Shown: positions 35,968 through 45,832, numbered from the stretch's first letter. The stretch is 64,000 nucleotides of DNA from JABSSA01 sp039960995 (GCA_039960995.1 JBDVKF010000064.1:186001-250000), one strand, 5' to 3'. The notes: generated from the sequence alone by a model not told the origin. A program made the numbers and translations.

Positions 35968-37437
35968 TTAGTTCGTGATACCGAGCGACAGCGAATAGAT
36001 TGCTGATTGCTCTTCACGGCCAAAATCTTCCGTGATTTCTTCCCAGCCTTCTTCGATGTTCTCAAGAGCTTGCTCGACGGTGACTTCACCTGCGAGATAG
36101 CGTGCAACCTCGCGGTCAAGAACAACGCCAGTGTATTGCTGAGCACCTGGAATGCGGAAATCTGACGCCATATTGGGGTGGTTCAGGCTTTCCTTGATCG
36201 CACTCAGGTAGTTTTCTGCCGAGTCTTGGCTAAAGCCTGCTTCGACCCAAGCTGCTGTATTTTCCAATTGCGAGTTGCGGTACGGGTTGTACCCCGTCCA
36301 GCCCATCGTCACGTCGACATTCGACTGCGCCGCTTGGTTCATATAGCTCAGGAAATCATATGCGGCTTGTTTTTTGACGTCATCAGCCGTGGACGAGATC
36401 GCGGCAGTCCAGCCACCGAATGCTGCAAACGGTGAATAGTTGATGCCGTCCACTGCATGTGGGCAGATGTTGGCATCACAGGCGACAAGTTCACCCGTGG
36501 CGACATCCAAGACTTCGGACGACCCCGGCATGATGACTGCGCCAACTTTGTCGCGGATTTGGCTGCCTTCTTCGATCGACAGTGGGCCGATATCGCCCCA
36601 GTCAATCATCAGACCGCAACGTCCGCCGATGGCCAATGCACGTGTGTCACCGATATCTTGGTTCAACTCATCTGCAGGGCCAAATTCGCCGGTCGCCTTA
36701 TAAAGTTCAAAGGCCTTTTTCCACGCGGCGTTGTTGATCTTAGGCTTCATCGTCTCGGGATCAAAGTAAAGACCTTCGGCTGTGCCTTTTGATTGCACAC
36801 GGCTGGCCGCCATCGATTGAACAGCGAAATAAGATTGCGCGTTGCGCTTCTTAAAGATGCAAGATCCGTAATCCGCCTCGCCGTCGCCGTTCATGTCTTT
36901 GCCGTGAATGGCTTCTGCGACGGTCAGATATTCTTCCCACGTTTTTGGTGGTTCAAGACCTGCTTCGGCCAGAACATCCGTGCGATAATACAGCATCTGG
37001 AAGTCACCATCGAGCGTGATGAAATATGTCTCGCCAGAAACCTTCTGGTTGAAGTCGCGGAAATAGGGCGCGATGTCCTGAAGGTCGATTTTGTCGTCTG
37101 CTGCAATGTAGTCATCGAGGCTTTGGACCAAGCCGCCGCTGACAAGTTCAACACCCCAACCGGATGCAAATACACCCACATCAATAGAATTGGTGCCAGT
37201 CGCCCAATCCGTCAGGATTTTTTGGAACAGCTCTGCAAAAGGCACTTCGGCCACGCGAATTTCAGCGCCAGTCATTTCGGTGAATTCAGCGCCACGTTCG
37301 ACGATTCGCCCAGCGATCACTGGTCCGGGTCGGGTCAGGATATTGATGACGACACCATCATAGTGCCCATCAGCGCTGGCCGTGACAGGCGCCATTGCTG
37401 CTGCCAAAGCCGATCCCATGAGAAGTCTTTTTAACAT
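35968..37437 (-). CDS. ABC transporter substrate-binding protein (probably L-fucose or similar)
   Basis: A 489-residue exported family 1 binding protein with signal MLKRLLMGSALAAAMAPVTASA. It contains YFITLDGDFQMLYYRTDVL and CGLMIDWGDIGPLSIEEGSQ. The length and the C-terminal acidic tail fit the larger sugar/oligosaccharide binders. It is first in the transporter operon and reads away from the GntR regulator and L-fucose genes, so L-fucose, or a fucose-like sugar, is the inferred ligand. Confidence 0.88.
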   Translation of the reverse strand: MLKRLLMGSALAAAMAPVTASADGHYDGVVINILTRPGPVIAGRIVERGAEFTEMTGAEIRVAEVPFAELFQKILTDWATGTNSIDVGVFASGWGVELVSGGLVQSLDDYIAADDKIDLQDIAPYFRDFNQKVSGETYFITLDGDFQMLYYRTDVLAEAGLEPPKTWEEYLTVAEAIHGKDMNGDGEADYGSCIFKKRNAQSYFAVQSMAASRVQSKGTAEGLYFDPETMKPKINNAAWKKAFELYKATGEFGPADELNQDIGDTRALAIGGRCGLMIDWGDIGPLSIEEGSQIRDKVGAVIMPGSSEVLDVATGELVACDANICPHAVDGINYSPFAAFGGWTAAISSTADDVKKQAAYDFLSYMNQAAQSNVDVTMGWTGYNPYRNSQLENTAAWVEAGFSQDSAENYLSAIKESLNHPNMASDFRIPGAQQYTGVVLDREVARYLAGEVTVEQALENIEEGWEEITEDFGREEQSAIYSLSLGITN

Positions 37438-37612
37438 GTATTTCCTCCACTTTTTCGCATTGCGAAACCCTTCACGTTTTTGAACCGCGATAAGGTTCTG
37501 CGCCGAAAATCCTGACGGCGCTCTTTCTTTAATTAGTCAATTGGATGCGTAAACGCTGCGCGTGCGCCCCTTCAACACAGTAGAAAGCTACTTGTGCTGG
37601 CACTTTGTGTCA

Positions 37613-37626
37613 ACTAACATGTTAGT
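37613..37626. promoter_or_regulatory. Perfect palindrome between transporter and regulator
   Basis: ACTAACATGTTAGT is a 14-bp perfect palindrome 23 bases before the regulator ATG (37649). It lies in the divergent control region (37438-37648). Its size and symmetry fit FadR-type GntR operators, so it is the likely site of the regulator encoded next to it. Confidence 0.6.
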
Positions 37627-37648
37627 GGAAGTAAGTTTCGGAATCTGC

Positions 37649-38350
37649 ATGCCTGACGTTGACGTAACAAAGCTCCCGGCGTTGGACGATCTAAGCGGTT
37701 TGCTCGCTGATCGGGTCTATTGGGCCGTCAAATCGGCGATTATGGCTTTGGATTTTCCGCCCGGAGCGATCATTCGCAAATCGGACATCTGTGATCGATT
37801 CGGGCTATCACGTTCTCCGGTCTCTGATGCGCTTGCGAAATTGTCCACCGAAGGGTTGGTCGACATCGTTCCACAATCGAGCACGCGTGTGTCGCGGTTG
37901 TCGATGGCATCCATTCGAGAGGATGCGTTCCTTCGTGAAGCATTGGAAGTGGCAGCGGCCCGTCACGCCGCCCTTCACCGGTCTGATGAAACGGTGGCGC
38001 GTCTGGTGCGTAATATCGAAATGCAAAAGCTGCTTGTGAGAGACCTCGACAAAGAGGACTTCTTTAAGACCGACATCGCGTTTCACGAAACGATTTTTGC
38101 GACGACTAATGTTTCGAGGTTTCCCGCCACTGTGCGGGCGCTGTCACCAAGCGTGGACCGTGCGCGATTTCTGTTGTTGCCCGAACCCGGTCGCACTCAA
38201 GATTCAATGCAAGAACACATCGAAATTCTCGAAGCGATTAAACAGCAAGACGACGAAGCTGCACAAACAGCAATGCGTCGTCACGTGCGGCAACTTTTGC
38301 GTCGCCTCGAACCGCTGGAAGCGGCACGCCCCGATCTATTTTCACAATGA
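37649..38350 (+). CDS. GntR-family regulator (FCD type) of fucose-type catabolism
   Basis: The 233-residue protein has an N-terminal winged helix (IRKSDICDRFGLSRSPVSDALAKLSTEGLV) and an all-helical FCD ligand domain with DIAFHETIF and a His in QEHIEILEAI, the metal-binding set of that domain. ATG 37649 is preferred to two earlier ones because the palindrome would otherwise lie in the coding part. It heads the catabolic operon and faces the transporter, so it probably controls both. Confidence 0.87.
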   Translation: MPDVDVTKLPALDDLSGLLADRVYWAVKSAIMALDFPPGAIIRKSDICDRFGLSRSPVSDALAKLSTEGLVDIVPQSSTRVSRLSMASIREDAFLREALEVAAARHAALHRSDETVARLVRNIEMQKLLVRDLDKEDFFKTDIAFHETIFATTNVSRFPATVRALSPSVDRARFLLLPEPGRTQDSMQEHIEILEAIKQQDDEAAQTAMRRHVRQLLRRLEPLEAARPDLFSQ

Positions 38351-38360
38351 TGAGACCGCT

Positions 38361-39413
38361 ATGACACCTGCAAGTACTCACTTATTGAATAACCGGACAA
38401 AGCAACCTGTCCCATTGACCGCGATGGGGTTTGGAGGTGCGCCGTTAGGCAATCTGTTTCGCGCGATCACCGAAGTCGAAGCACAAGACACTCTGCAAGC
38501 TGCATACGATTCCGGCATTCGGTATTTCGACACAGCCCCGCAATATGGGTTGGGCCGTTCAGAGGGCCGATTTGGCAAAGCCTTGCAGCGCTTCGGGCGC
38601 GATAATGTGCAACTGTCGACAAAGATTGGGCGTCTTTTGGTGGATTGTGAACCAGAAGAGGTGACACCCGAGGCGTTTGTCGAGGTGCCGCAAAAGCGCA
38701 TTGTTTTTGATTACAGCTATGACGGGGTGATGCGGTCCTATGAGGCCAGCAAAGAAAGAATAGGTGTCGATCACGCAGATATCTTGCTGGTTCACGACGT
38801 CGATGTGTTCAGCCACGGCAGCCAAGAAGTTAGCGACGCAAAGGTGCGCGAGTTATTCGACGAAGGGGGTTACCGCGCACTAGATGAATTACGCAGCAAT
38901 GGCGACATCTCGGCCATCGGCGCAGGCGTCAATGAATGGCAAGTCTGTGAACGGCTTCTTGGGTTGGGTGACTTTGACGGTTTCCTGTTGGCGGGGCGTT
39001 ACACCTTGCTTGAACAAGAAGCCTTGGACAGCTTCTTGCCGCTGTGCGTTGAACGGGACGTTGGGATCATTCTTGGTGGACCGTATAATTCAGGAATTCT
39101 GGCCACTGGCGCTGTTCCAGATGCCAAATACAACTATGATATCGCGCCCCCTCATATCATGGACAAAGTACGCAAGATGGAAGCTGTTTGCGCCTCTCAT
39201 GATACGCCTCTGATCGCAGCGGCCTTGCAGTTTGTCATGGGTCATCCTGCCGTCAAAACCGTCATCCCCGGCGCGATGAGCCCGGATGAAGTCCGTGCAA
39301 ATGTTGCCGTATTCCAAACATCTGTGCCTGACGGGCTGTGGTCTGATCTGCGCAGCGAAGGGCTCATTCGTTCGGATGCACCTTTACCATCGGAGAGACC
39401 CAATGCTGTATAA
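38361..39413 (+). CDS. Aldo/keto reductase, likely L-fucose 1-dehydrogenase
   Basis: The 350-residue AKR has the GFGGAPLGN start, RYFDTAPQYGLGRSEGRFGK (catalytic Asp and Tyr), LSTKIGRL (Lys) and ILLVHDVD (His). Its group oxidises L-fucose, L-galactose or D-arabinose to the lactone (D-threo-aldose dehydrogenase). The neighbouring fucose mutarotase and fuconolactonase support the L-fucose assignment. It starts ten bases after the regulator and overlaps fucU by eleven. Confidence 0.85.
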   Translation: MTPASTHLLNNRTKQPVPLTAMGFGGAPLGNLFRAITEVEAQDTLQAAYDSGIRYFDTAPQYGLGRSEGRFGKALQRFGRDNVQLSTKIGRLLVDCEPEEVTPEAFVEVPQKRIVFDYSYDGVMRSYEASKERIGVDHADILLVHDVDVFSHGSQEVSDAKVRELFDEGGYRALDELRSNGDISAIGAGVNEWQVCERLLGLGDFDGFLLAGRYTLLEQEALDSFLPLCVERDVGIILGGPYNSGILATGAVPDAKYNYDIAPPHIMDKVRKMEAVCASHDTPLIAAALQFVMGHPAVKTVIPGAMSPDEVRANVAVFQTSVPDGLWSDLRSEGLIRSDAPLPSERPNAV

Positions 39414-39831
39414 CATTGATCCAATTCTTTCGCCCGACTTGCTGCATACCTTGCGCGCTATGGGGCACGGCGATGAAATTGTTTTGGCCGACGCCAATTT
39501 CCCGGCAGAAGCCTTAGGCCCAAAATGTGTGCGTTTGGATGGGGCCGACAATAACAGCGTGCTGCGCGCTGTTTTGTCTGTGATGCCTTTGGATAGTTTT
39601 GTGCCGAATCCAGCACTGTGTATGGAAGTTGTCGGAGACCCCGACGCTGTTCCCGATGCAGTGAAAGATTTTCAATCTATCATCAATGAGACAGCTAAAA
39701 CCCCGAGTGAAATTCAATCTCTGGAACGGTTTGCATTTTATGAACATGCAGCCAAGGCATGTGCCGTCGTGCAGACCGGGGAACGCCGTTTGTATGGCAA
39801 TATCATCCTGAAAAAGGGTGTCATTGAATGA
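39403..39831 (+). CDS. fucU: L-fucose mutarotase (RbsD/FucU family)
   Basis: The 142-residue protein shows DPILSPDLLHTLRAMGHGDEIVLADANFP, the FucU pattern with the catalytic His and Asp, and FYEHAAKACAVVQTGERRLYGNIILKKG. It speeds exchange of the alpha and beta forms of L-fucose before oxidation. ATG 39403 follows CGGAGAG and lies inside the end of the AKR gene. Confidence 0.92.
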   Translation: MLYNIDPILSPDLLHTLRAMGHGDEIVLADANFPAEALGPKCVRLDGADNNSVLRAVLSVMPLDSFVPNPALCMEVVGDPDAVPDAVKDFQSIINETAKTPSEIQSLERFAFYEHAAKACAVVQTGERRLYGNIILKKGVIE

Positions 39832-40664
39832 GGATCGACGCCCACCAACATTTCTGGTCGCTTGCGCGCGGGGATTATGGTTGGCTGACCCCTGATCTGG
39901 TCAAAATCTACCGTGATTTTGGACCTGATGACCTTACCCCATTGCTTGAGGCGCAAGGAATTGACGGGACAGTACTGGTACAAGCTGCACCGACCTTGGC
40001 TGAAACGCAGTACATGTTGTCACTCGCGGCATCACACGAGGTCATAAAAGGCGTAGTTGGGTGGGTCGATTTTGAAAGCCCGAACGCCACCGATGATATC
40101 GCGCATCTTGCTCGAAACCCAAAACTCGTTGGGTTGCGTCCGATGATACAAGATATTGACGATATCGATTGGATGTTAAGGCCAGATCTTAATCCAGCTT
40201 TTGAGGCTGTGATCGAACATGATTTGGCTTTTGATGCGCTGACTCTTCCGCGTCATTTGGCCAAACTGCGCAAATTAATCGACCGACATCCCAAGTTACG
40301 GGTCGTTGTTGATCACGGTTCCAAACCGGAAATCCACACTGGCGAGTTCGTGAATTGGGCGGCCGGTATGACTGCCATTGCCAACGAAACAAACTCGTTG
40401 GTGAAACTGTCGGGTCTTGTGACCGAGGCCGGACCAAGTTGGACCGCCGAAGATATCCAGCCTTATGTGCAATTCTTGCTGGATCGTTTTGGTCCATCCC
40501 GTGTGATTTGGGGAAGCGATTGGCCCGTTTGCACCCTTGCCAGTTCTTACGAGCGTTGGTGCGAAGTGACGGAACAATTCCTTGTTGGATTTGACGAAGC
40601 CGAACGCGCGGCCGTGCTTGGGCTAAACGCGGCAGACTTCTATAAACTCGAGAGACTTAATTGA
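39828..40664 (+). CDS. Amidohydrolase, likely L-fucono-lactonase
   Basis: A 278-residue amidohydrolase-2 protein with RIDAHQHFWS (metal-binding HxH), RHPKLRVVVDHGSKP, and FGPSRVIWGSDWPVC carrying the metal-binding Asp. Members of this group open L-fucono- and L-rhamnono-lactones. It overlaps fucU by four bases and precedes the dehydrogenase by sharing a base (TGATG), fitting hydrolysis of the lactone made by the AKR. Confidence 0.88.
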   Translation: MRIDAHQHFWSLARGDYGWLTPDLVKIYRDFGPDDLTPLLEAQGIDGTVLVQAAPTLAETQYMLSLAASHEVIKGVVGWVDFESPNATDDIAHLARNPKLVGLRPMIQDIDDIDWMLRPDLNPAFEAVIEHDLAFDALTLPRHLAKLRKLIDRHPKLRVVVDHGSKPEIHTGEFVNWAAGMTAIANETNSLVKLSGLVTEAGPSWTAEDIQPYVQFLLDRFGPSRVIWGSDWPVCTLASSYERWCEVTEQFLVGFDEAERAAVLGLNAADFYKLERLN

Positions 40665-41401
40665 TGAACCGACTTACTGGAAAAACCGCTTTGGTTACGG
40701 CTGCTGGCCAAGGTATTGGCCGCGCCACCGCGCTTGCTTTTGCTGAGCAAGGTGCGCGCGTCATTGCGACTGATATCAACACGGACAGCCTTGCTGATCT
40801 GGCAAAGCACGAAGGTATCGAAACCCATCAGCTTGACGTGCTGGACAGTGATGGCGTGCGCAATTTTACGAATTCGTTGGGCCCGCAGAATGTGTTGTTC
40901 AACTGTGCAGGGTTTGTGGCGAATGGCAGCATTCTTGACGGAACCGAGGATGACTGGAATTTCAGTTTTGACCTCAATGTCCATGCCACGTTTCGCCTGA
41001 CCAAAGCGGTTCTGCCGGGTATGTTAGAGCAAGGCGAAGGTTCAATCATCAACGTCGCATCAGTGGCATCATCGATCAAAGGCGTGGTGAACCGTTGTGC
41101 CTATGGCGCGACCAAGGCCGCCTTGATCGGGCTCACCAAATCTATCGCCGCCGATTACATTACCAACGGCATTCGCTGTAACGCGATTTGTCCCGGCACC
41201 GTGGACAGCCCGAGCATGCATCAAAGGCTGAGGGACACAGGTGATTATGAAACAGCGCTTGCGGCTTTTGTCGATCGCCAACCTATGGGCCGTATCGGAA
41301 CAGCCGAGGAAATCGCCGCGATGGCCGTTTATCTGGCCAGCGATGACAGTCGATTTACGACAGGACAAGCTTTGGCTGTTGATGGTGGTTGGTCGCTCTA
41401 A
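40664..41401 (+). CDS. Short-chain dehydrogenase, likely 2-keto-3-deoxy-L-fuconate dehydrogenase
   Basis: This 245-residue SDR has TAAGQGIGRA for NAD, NVASVASSIKG, and Tyr147/Lys151 in RCAYGATK. The VNRC-x-Y-x3-K text is typical of the DHRS6-like group, which includes bacterial 2-keto-3-deoxy-L-fuconate 4-dehydrogenase. It would oxidise the product of the fuconate dehydratase encoded at 42259. The start shares one base with the previous stop. Confidence 0.88.
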   Translation: MNRLTGKTALVTAAGQGIGRATALAFAEQGARVIATDINTDSLADLAKHEGIETHQLDVLDSDGVRNFTNSLGPQNVLFNCAGFVANGSILDGTEDDWNFSFDLNVHATFRLTKAVLPGMLEQGEGSIINVASVASSIKGVVNRCAYGATKAALIGLTKSIAADYITNGIRCNAICPGTVDSPSMHQRLRDTGDYETALAAFVDRQPMGRIGTAEEIAAMAVYLASDDSRFTTGQALAVDGGWSL

Positions 41402-41416
41402 AAGGATATCAAAGAT

Positions 41417-42262
41417 ATGAAATTGCTTCGCTATGGCCAGCCGGGACAGGAAAAACCTGGGCTTCTTGATGCATCAGGCACCATACGTGATCTGTCTGGT
41501 CACATCTCGGATATTTCCGGCCATGCACTGTCCGGTGCTGGTTTGTCCGTGCTTGCTGATTTTGACCCAACCAGCCTTCCTATCGTGGCCAACGATGTGC
41601 GTTTAGGCCCCTGTGTGGGCGATGTTGGTAAGTTCATTTGCATTGGGTTGAACTATGCCGATCATGCCGCCGAATCCGGTCTGGAACTTCCAGAGGAACC
41701 AGTGGTCTTTTTTAAGGCGACGTCATCCATCATGGGGCCAAACGACAATGTCGAAATCCCGCGGGGATCAGTCAAAACAGATTGGGAAGTCGAACTGGGT
41801 GTGGTCATTGGCAAACACACCAAATACGTGACCAAGGCAGAAGCGCTGGATCATGTTGCAGGTTATTGTGTCGTCAACGATCTCAGTGAACGGGATTTTC
41901 AGCTCCATCGTTCAGGTCAATGGGTTAAGGGAAAGTCCGCCGACACATTCGGGCCCATCGGCCCTTGGCTTGTCACCCGAGACGAAGTGCCAGACCCCCA
42001 GAAGCTGCAAATGTATCTTGAGGTAAATGGTCATCGATACCAAAACGGTTCGACAACGACGATGCATTTTGACGTGGCCACGGTCATTTCACATCTGTCG
42101 CAATTCATGAGCCTTCATCCCGGCGACGTCATATCAACCGGAACGCCGCCCGGTGTGGGCATGGGTCAGTCGCCGGAAACCTACCTAAGGCCGGGCGACA
42201 AAATAGAGCTTGGTATCGAACGGCTTGGCGTTCAAAACCAGACCGTAGTTGCAAGCCTATGA
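41417..42262 (+). CDS. Fumarylacetoacetase-family hydrolase, likely 2,4-diketo-3-deoxy-L-fuconate hydrolase
   Basis: The 281-residue protein has CIGLNYADHAAE, FFKATSSIMGPND, DWEVELGVVIG, NDLSERDFQ, WVKGKSADTFGPIGPW and STGTPPGVGMG: the metal-binding Glu/Glu/Asp core of the FAH fold. In this operon it would cleave the diketo acid to pyruvate and L-lactate. The annotation name ureidoglycolate lyase often attached to this group is not supported by context. Confidence 0.88.
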   Translation: MKLLRYGQPGQEKPGLLDASGTIRDLSGHISDISGHALSGAGLSVLADFDPTSLPIVANDVRLGPCVGDVGKFICIGLNYADHAAESGLELPEEPVVFFKATSSIMGPNDNVEIPRGSVKTDWEVELGVVIGKHTKYVTKAEALDHVAGYCVVNDLSERDFQLHRSGQWVKGKSADTFGPIGPWLVTRDEVPDPQKLQMYLEVNGHRYQNGSTTTMHFDVATVISHLSQFMSLHPGDVISTGTPPGVGMGQSPETYLRPGDKIELGIERLGVQNQTVVASL

Positions 42263-43536
42263 CAAAGATCACCGGCCTTCGCACCTATGACCTAAGGTTC
42301 CCAACGTCCCAAGACCTAAGCGGTTCAGATGCGATGAATCCAGACCCGGATTATTCCGCTGCCTATGTGGTTTTAGAGACGGAAACTGACCTTGAAGGCC
42401 ATGGGCTGACGTTCACGATTGGACGAGGCAACGAAATCTGCATCGCTGCAATTGAGGCATTGAAAGGCTTTGTGGTCGGTCTGGATCTGGAATGGATCAC
42501 TGAAGATATGGGGCGTTTTTGGCGTCATGTCACTGGGGATAGCCAGCTGCGTTGGATAGGCCCGGACAAAGGGGCCATTCATATGGCCGCCGGGGCGGTC
42601 ATTAACGCGGCATGGGATCTTTGGGCCAAGGATGCCGAAAAACCTGTTTGGCTGCTTGTTTCAGAAATGACCCCTGAAGAAATCGTCAAATTGATCGACT
42701 TTCGATATCTTACCGACGCTCTGACCTCGGCCGAAGCTTTGGACATTTTGAAAGCCTCTGAACCGTTTAAATCCGAACGCATTAAGACGCTGCGCACCGA
42801 AGGTTATCCTTGTTATACCACCTCGGCCGGATGGTTGGGATATCCAGATGATAAGTTGCGTATGCTTTGTCGCGAAGCGCGGGAGGCGGGTTTTACCCAT
42901 ACCAAATTCAAAGTGGGGCGGGACTTAGACGACGACATCCGCCGTCTAACGATTGCCCGCGAAGAGTTGGGCGACGACATGACGATCATGATCGACGCCA
43001 ATCAAGTGTGGGAGGTCAATGAAGCCATCGATTGGGTGCAAAAGCTGGCCTTTGCCCGCCCGTTCTTTATCGAAGAGCCGACCAGCCCAGACGACGTGTT
43101 GGGTCACAAGGCCATCCGTGACGGTGTGTCCCCAATCAAAATCGCCACTGGCGAGATGTGTCAGAACCGCATTCTGTTCAAACAGTTCATTACGGCGGGT
43201 GCCATTGATATTGTTCAGATCGATAGTTGCAGAATGGGCGGATTGAACGAGGTGCTCGCGGTCATGCTTATGGCGACAAAGTACAATTTACCAGTATGGC
43301 CGCATGCCGGTGGCGTGGGTCTTTGCGAATATGTGCAGCATATGTCCATGATCGATTACGTCGCGATCTGTGGTGAAAAAAACGACCGCCGGATCGAATA
43401 TGTCGACCACTTACACGAACATTTTGTTGACCCGTGCCGCATTTCGGACGGGGCGTATAAAACGCCGGATCAACCTGGGTTTTCAATCGAAATGAAGAAA
43501 AACAGCATCGCGACGCATAATTTCATTTCGCGATGA
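42259..43536 (+). CDS. fucD: L-fuconate dehydratase
   Basis: A 425-residue enolase-superfamily enzyme. The first metal ligands lie in MIDANQVWEVNEA, FFIEEPTSPDD and ATGEMCQNR; the Lys of TKFKVGRDLDDD and the His in WPHAGGVGLCEYVQH are the acid-base residues of fuconate dehydratase. It turns L-fuconate into 2-keto-3-deoxy-L-fuconate. It overlaps the hydrolase gene by four bases and ends the operon. Confidence 0.93.
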   Translation: MTKITGLRTYDLRFPTSQDLSGSDAMNPDPDYSAAYVVLETETDLEGHGLTFTIGRGNEICIAAIEALKGFVVGLDLEWITEDMGRFWRHVTGDSQLRWIGPDKGAIHMAAGAVINAAWDLWAKDAEKPVWLLVSEMTPEEIVKLIDFRYLTDALTSAEALDILKASEPFKSERIKTLRTEGYPCYTTSAGWLGYPDDKLRMLCREAREAGFTHTKFKVGRDLDDDIRRLTIAREELGDDMTIMIDANQVWEVNEAIDWVQKLAFARPFFIEEPTSPDDVLGHKAIRDGVSPIKIATGEMCQNRILFKQFITAGAIDIVQIDSCRMGGLNEVLAVMLMATKYNLPVWPHAGGVGLCEYVQHMSMIDYVAICGEKNDRRIEYVDHLHEHFVDPCRISDGAYKTPDQPGFSIEMKKNSIATHNFISR

Positions 43537-43627
43537 TGTGCGGGTTGGCTGAACAGTCATTTTCAAAGTGTTCGCTCTAGACTATCGCACAGGCCGTTTG
43601 CTCTTACATTCGCCGCGACCAAAGGGC

Positions 43628-43936
43628 ATGGCTAGCGCAGCAGGTACAGCTGACATCGCGACGTTGGCAAAGTGGATCGTGAATGGATCGCCGGACGCAC
43701 TGGCATCAGTACGAAGTGCCAAAGCGTCCGGCATCAAGACCGTTGTGTCGGAACGATCAAAATCCCACAGCGAAAAGGCCGAAACTGAATATGAATCCGA
43801 GGTAACCAAAGTTTCATCTAATCAAGGTTCGGACACTAAAAATGCAAAGGCGCAAGAGCAGATGAACACCATCCAAGCGCAGGTCGCTACCTCACTCAAA
43901 GAAGCCAGATCAAAAACGGACGACTTGTTTATCTAA
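43628..43936 (+). CDS. Possible small hydrophilic protein
   Basis: From ATG 43628 this frame gives 102 residues, rich in Ala, Ser, Lys and Glu (SERSKSHSEKAETEYESEV), with a likely helical C-terminus TIQAQVATSLKEARSKTDDLF. A GTG at 43568 would add 20 residues. The ribosome site (AAAGGGC) is too close to the ATG. Codon use is compatible with coding but no family is recognised; it may be spurious. Confidence 0.35.
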   Translation: MASAAGTADIATLAKWIVNGSPDALASVRSAKASGIKTVVSERSKSHSEKAETEYESEVTKVSSNQGSDTKNAKAQEQMNTIQAQVATSLKEARSKTDDLFI

Positions 43937-44542
43937 ACAATGAACTGCGCTTGGGCTGGGGCAGTTGCCACGGGACTTTTGGACAGCGTGTTGGTGTGGT
44001 TCTATCGCAGCTGTATCGGTAAGAAATTTCCCGACCGTGCGATCAATTTCTAGGACATTTTCGGACAGTGTTTGGACAGGTTCATTTTCCCGATCATCTG
44101 TGACGATCTTCGATCAAAAAGTTTGGGCGCCGCGCGACACTTTTTTCGGCGGGTATTTTTGTCACCAAGTGACAGTCCAGCGTGTAAAAACACCAAGTAA
44201 ACAGATTTTTATTGTTTACCATTCGGAAACATTTGTAGGGTATCGCCGATGTATGTGCGTGTTGATCCGATGAACGTCCTGAACCCAATGGACTTTTGGG
44301 CTACCCCCACGATTCGCAAATTTCGCTGGCCGGATACCCCTCCAGAAAAGCCATCGTTGCTGCGCGATCCTTCGGGATTTTCGGACGATTCGTTCATTTT
44401 CCCGCTGGAGTAGCATCTGTCAATTAAATTGGTGTATTTTTACACAATGCGCCCTTTTTTTTGCGCATTGGACACAAATTTGCCTAAAAAAGCGGCAACA
44501 CAAGAACAATATCGTCGACCTATTGAGCTTAGAGAGTGTAAA
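43937..44542. other. Gap upstream of the ammonium transporter
   Basis: About 600 bases with no convincing gene. It holds a compact hairpin TGTCAC-CAA-GTGACA (44160-44174), AT-rich stretches near 44200-44230 and 44420-44470, and the amt promoter. I could not identify a consensus sigma-54 pair. No glnK gene is present here, unlike the usual glnK-amtB arrangement. Confidence 0.4.
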
Positions 44543-45832
44543 ATGAAACAAAAATTAATTGGATTTGTGGTTTTAGCCGCCTTATTTGCTGGGCCTGCTG
44601 CTGCACAGCAGGCGTCGCCGGGCGTCTCATCTTATGTAATGAACACGTTGTTTATCGTTATCTGTGGTGTCCTGGTTATGTGGATGACTGCGGGCTTTGC
44701 GATGCTCGAAGCGGGCTTTGTTCGCGAAAAAAACGTTATCAACCAATGTGCTAAGAATATCGGAATTTTCGCCATCGCATCGACGGCATTCATTCTGACA
44801 GGGTACGGTATCATGTTCCCAAGCGGGAATTGGATCGTAGCAGGCTATTTCGGATTTGACGGTGCGATTCAGATTACCGATGTTGTTGAAAGCAACTCTG
44901 ATTTCAGAGGCCGCGGTCATGCCGGAGCGGGCGACATCTTTTTCCAATCGATGTTCTGCGTTGCTGTTGCGTCGATTGTGTCTGGTACGGTTGCTGAACG
45001 GATTAAACTTGCGCCGTTCTTCATCTTTACTGCGATTTTGACATCGGTCATCTATCCTATCCAAGCGTCCTGGACGTGGGGCGGCGGGTTTTTGGCATCT
45101 GATCTTGGTTTCGTGGATCTCGCCGGAAGCTCTGTTGTTCACGTCGTCGGCGGTGTTGCCGCATTGACTGGCGCATTGTTTGTTGGTGCACGAGGCGGTC
45201 GGTTCGTGGATGGCAAGAAAGTTCCATTTGTCGGATACTCAATGCCAGTGGCAACAATTGGCGCCTTGATCCTTTGGATGGGCTGGTACGGGTTTAACGC
45301 GGGTTCATACCTAAGTTTCTCGTCAGATGCAGACGCAGCTAACGTGGCTCGCATTTTCCTGAACACCAACATGGCAGCGGCAGGCGGTGTTATTACCGCA
45401 GCGTTTGTGTCCTACTTCCGCGAGTATCGCTTTGACCTTGGCTTTATGCTGAACGGCGCACTTGGCGGCTTGGTTGCGATTACCGCAGAACCATTGTTCC
45501 CATCACCGTTCGTGGCATTTATTATCGGTATGATCGCGGGTGTGATCATCTTCTGGGCTGTTCAACTTCTGGACTACCTCAAGATTGATGACGTTGTTGG
45601 TGCCATTCCGGTGCATTTGTTCTGCGGCATCTGGGGGACCCTTGCTGTTGCAATGTCAAACCCTGATGCGACGTTCCTCGGACAGCTGTCCTCGGTCTTG
45701 ATCATCATTACCTATGTTGGCCTCGCGACAAGTGTTGTCTGGTTTGTGCTGAAAGAAACAATGGGCATTCGTGTCACATCGCAAACCGAACAAAGTGGCA
45801 TCGACGAAAGCGATTACGTAATGAACAATTGA
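44543..45832 (+). CDS. amt: Ammonium transporter
   Basis: The 429-residue protein has a signal-like first helix (KLIGFVVLAALFAGPAAA) and eleven further membrane segments of the Amt family. Characteristic text includes AGFAMLEAGFVREKN, SIVSGTVAERIKL, GSSVVHVVGG (pore His), GWYGFNAGSYL and AIPVHLFCGIWGTLAVA (second pore His). ATG 44543 is selected because a cleavable leader begins there; an upstream in-frame ATG gives an unlikely 38-residue extension. The C-terminus ESDYVMNN is short. Confidence 0.93.
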   Translation: MKQKLIGFVVLAALFAGPAAAQQASPGVSSYVMNTLFIVICGVLVMWMTAGFAMLEAGFVREKNVINQCAKNIGIFAIASTAFILTGYGIMFPSGNWIVAGYFGFDGAIQITDVVESNSDFRGRGHAGAGDIFFQSMFCVAVASIVSGTVAERIKLAPFFIFTAILTSVIYPIQASWTWGGGFLASDLGFVDLAGSSVVHVVGGVAALTGALFVGARGGRFVDGKKVPFVGYSMPVATIGALILWMGWYGFNAGSYLSFSSDADAANVARIFLNTNMAAAGGVITAAFVSYFREYRFDLGFMLNGALGGLVAITAEPLFPSPFVAFIIGMIAGVIIFWAVQLLDYLKIDDVVGAIPVHLFCGIWGTLAVAMSNPDATFLGQLSSVLIIITYVGLATSVVWFVLKETMGIRVTSQTEQSGIDESDYVMNN

